DNA from: Fibrobacter sp.
GTDB taxonomy: Bacteria; Fibrobacterota; Fibrobacteria; Fibrobacterales; Fibrobacteraceae
DNA: 5,783 bases
Direction: 5' to 3'
Assembly (NCBI GenBank): GCA_012515825.1
Contig: JAAYXQ010000189.1
Span: forward strand, 1 to 5,783
Shown: positions 5,130 through 5,783 of the stretch, piece after piece
Position numbering within the stretch: the stretch's first letter is position 1
Layout: the number at the start of each line of letters is the position of its first letter
Position numbers and translations under genes: made by a program
Notes under the pieces: generated by a model
The model's database searches: none
Told to the model about the DNA's origin: nothing
The model's input: the letters and a program-made list of their open reading frames with translations, nothing else

Positions 5130-5783
5130 TTTCTTGATGTATCTCCTTCACTGCTTTTTGCGTGATTTGTTTTAAATACGTTTCGGTTAATTTGTTTGTA
5201 TAAGGCTCTTGAATTTCAATCACAGAGGAGAAAAGAGGAATTTGTTTTAGGTTATCCCATAAAGTGTAAGAAAGAATGGCGGTCACGTGCTTCACTGACG
5301 TTTTTACCTCTACTTCTTGCCCGCCTTGAGTATAATCATAATAAAGACTTCGATCTAGATCTGTGCCTATCACAAATTCATGAAGAATAAATAAGTAAGG
5401 GGGCGTGTGAGTATCATTTTTGATGACAATCCCTTGTGCTGGTAATTGCCCTTTGAGGAAAATAGATTTATCTAGCTTTTGACTTTCAGTCGGCCAGTTT
5501 TTTTTGACAGAGTCTGGGATAAAGAGGACTTGTGAATGGTAGTTCTTAAATTCATTCGTGAAATTAGAGGTCATTAAAGAATCGACAACTGAATGAATAC
5601 TATCCATCGAGATTTCTAGTCGATTGGAGAACCATTTTGCACGAGTTAAAATAAATGCACTTTCAAGGCCCACCATGCCGATGGATTCTTCGGGCGAAGG
5701 GGCTTTTTTATAAGACGGATGAACTGCACTCCATTGGTGTGATGAAGTACAAGCAACAAAAAAGAACAAACAAAAAAGGAGAG
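5107..5783 (-). CDS. Lipoprotein of unknown function, 5' end outside window
   Basis: The frame is open to the window edge and encodes LLFCLFFFVAC before the first polar stretch. This is the hydrophobic core of a lipoprotein signal peptide ending in a lipobox-like FVAC, so the true start lies beyond 5783 and the in-frame TTG at 5769 is not the start. The mature protein would begin at that Cys (5751-5749) and have about 214 residues. It has a Pro/Ser-rich linker (SYKKAPSPEES), a helical part (about 35-80, counting from the TTG), and a beta-rich core with paired strands (about 100-190, including PAQGIVIKND, YLFILHEFVIGTD and VKHVTAILSYTLWDN). It ends in a basic helix, ending ISRRKSP. Paired with the downstream barrel gene (4-bp overlap), it is likely anchored in a membrane facing the periplasm. 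I do not recognise the family. Confidence 0.83.
   Translation of the reverse strand, partial: LLFCLFFFVACTSSHQWSAVHPSYKKAPSPEESIGMVGLESAFILTRAKWFSNRLEISMDSIHSVVDSLMTSNFTNEFKNYHSQVLFIPDSVKKNWPTESQKLDKSIFLKGQLPAQGIVIKNDTHTPPYLFILHEFVIGTDLDRSLYYDYTQGGQEVEVKTSVKHVTAILSYTLWDNLKQIPLFSSVIEIQEPYTNKLTETYLKQITQKAVKEIHQEISRRKSP

Noticed and set aside
5196..5390. Plus-strand 64-codon frame
   Set aside because: Antisense to the lipoprotein gene, with no family resemblance and no ribosome-binding site noted.
5767..5769. TTG as start codon of the lipoprotein gene
   Set aside because: It would leave only six residues before the lipobox Cys, and the frame continues upstream with more signal-peptide residues to the window edge.
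1..5783. Mobile element, CRISPR array, toxin-antitoxin or phage-defence module
   Set aside because: No transposase, integrase, direct-repeat array or recognisable defence protein was seen; the identifiable genes are housekeeping or envelope genes with uniform strand and style.

Overview
The window looks like chromosomal DNA from an AT-rich, diderm (Gram-negative-type) bacterium. Every convincing gene lies on the minus strand. The diderm inference rests on a lipoprotein gene fused by overlap to a gene for a secreted protein whose C-terminal half looks like an outer-membrane beta-barrel. The best taxonomic clue is the EF-G fragment at the left edge. Its P-loop reads AHIDSGKTT, with Ser where bacterial str-operon EF-G normally has Ala, and it carries a HEVRGKDGVGA stretch. 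Both are typical of the mitochondrial EF-G1-like branch found in spirochaetes, planctomycetes, some former deltaproteobacteria and relatives. I cannot name the genus.

Layout, in the direction of transcription (right to left). (1) 5783-5107: 3' part of a lipoprotein gene whose start lies outside the window. (2) 5110-3845: a Sec-exported, probable outer-membrane beta-barrel protein with a GTG start, overlapping gene 1 by 4 bp; its ribosome-binding site and start codon lie in a perfect 8-bp inverted repeat. (3) 3808-2423: DEAD-box RNA helicase. (4) 2436-1675: type I methionine aminopeptidase, overlapping the helicase by 14 bp. (5) 1672-1346: unrecognised 108-residue protein, 2 bp after map. (6) 1277-645: EcsC-like hydrophobic protein. 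(7) After a 373-bp non-coding stretch, 271-1: the first 90 codons of an EF-G gene.

Genes 1-6 have overlaps or short gaps and probably form one transcription unit, with a possible weak boundary (a 7-bp inverted repeat) between genes 2 and 3. The 373-bp gap holds AT-rich hairpins consistent with the end of that unit. It also holds candidate promoters for EF-G, one with a GC-rich discriminator in otherwise AT-rich DNA. Helicase, aminopeptidase and EF-G share an RNA/translation theme. Genes 1 and 2 are an envelope pair of unknown role.

I found no tRNA, rRNA, CRISPR array, insertion sequence or phage gene. The window is mostly core chromosome. The least understood parts are the lipoprotein/barrel pair, the 108-residue protein and the EcsC-like protein.
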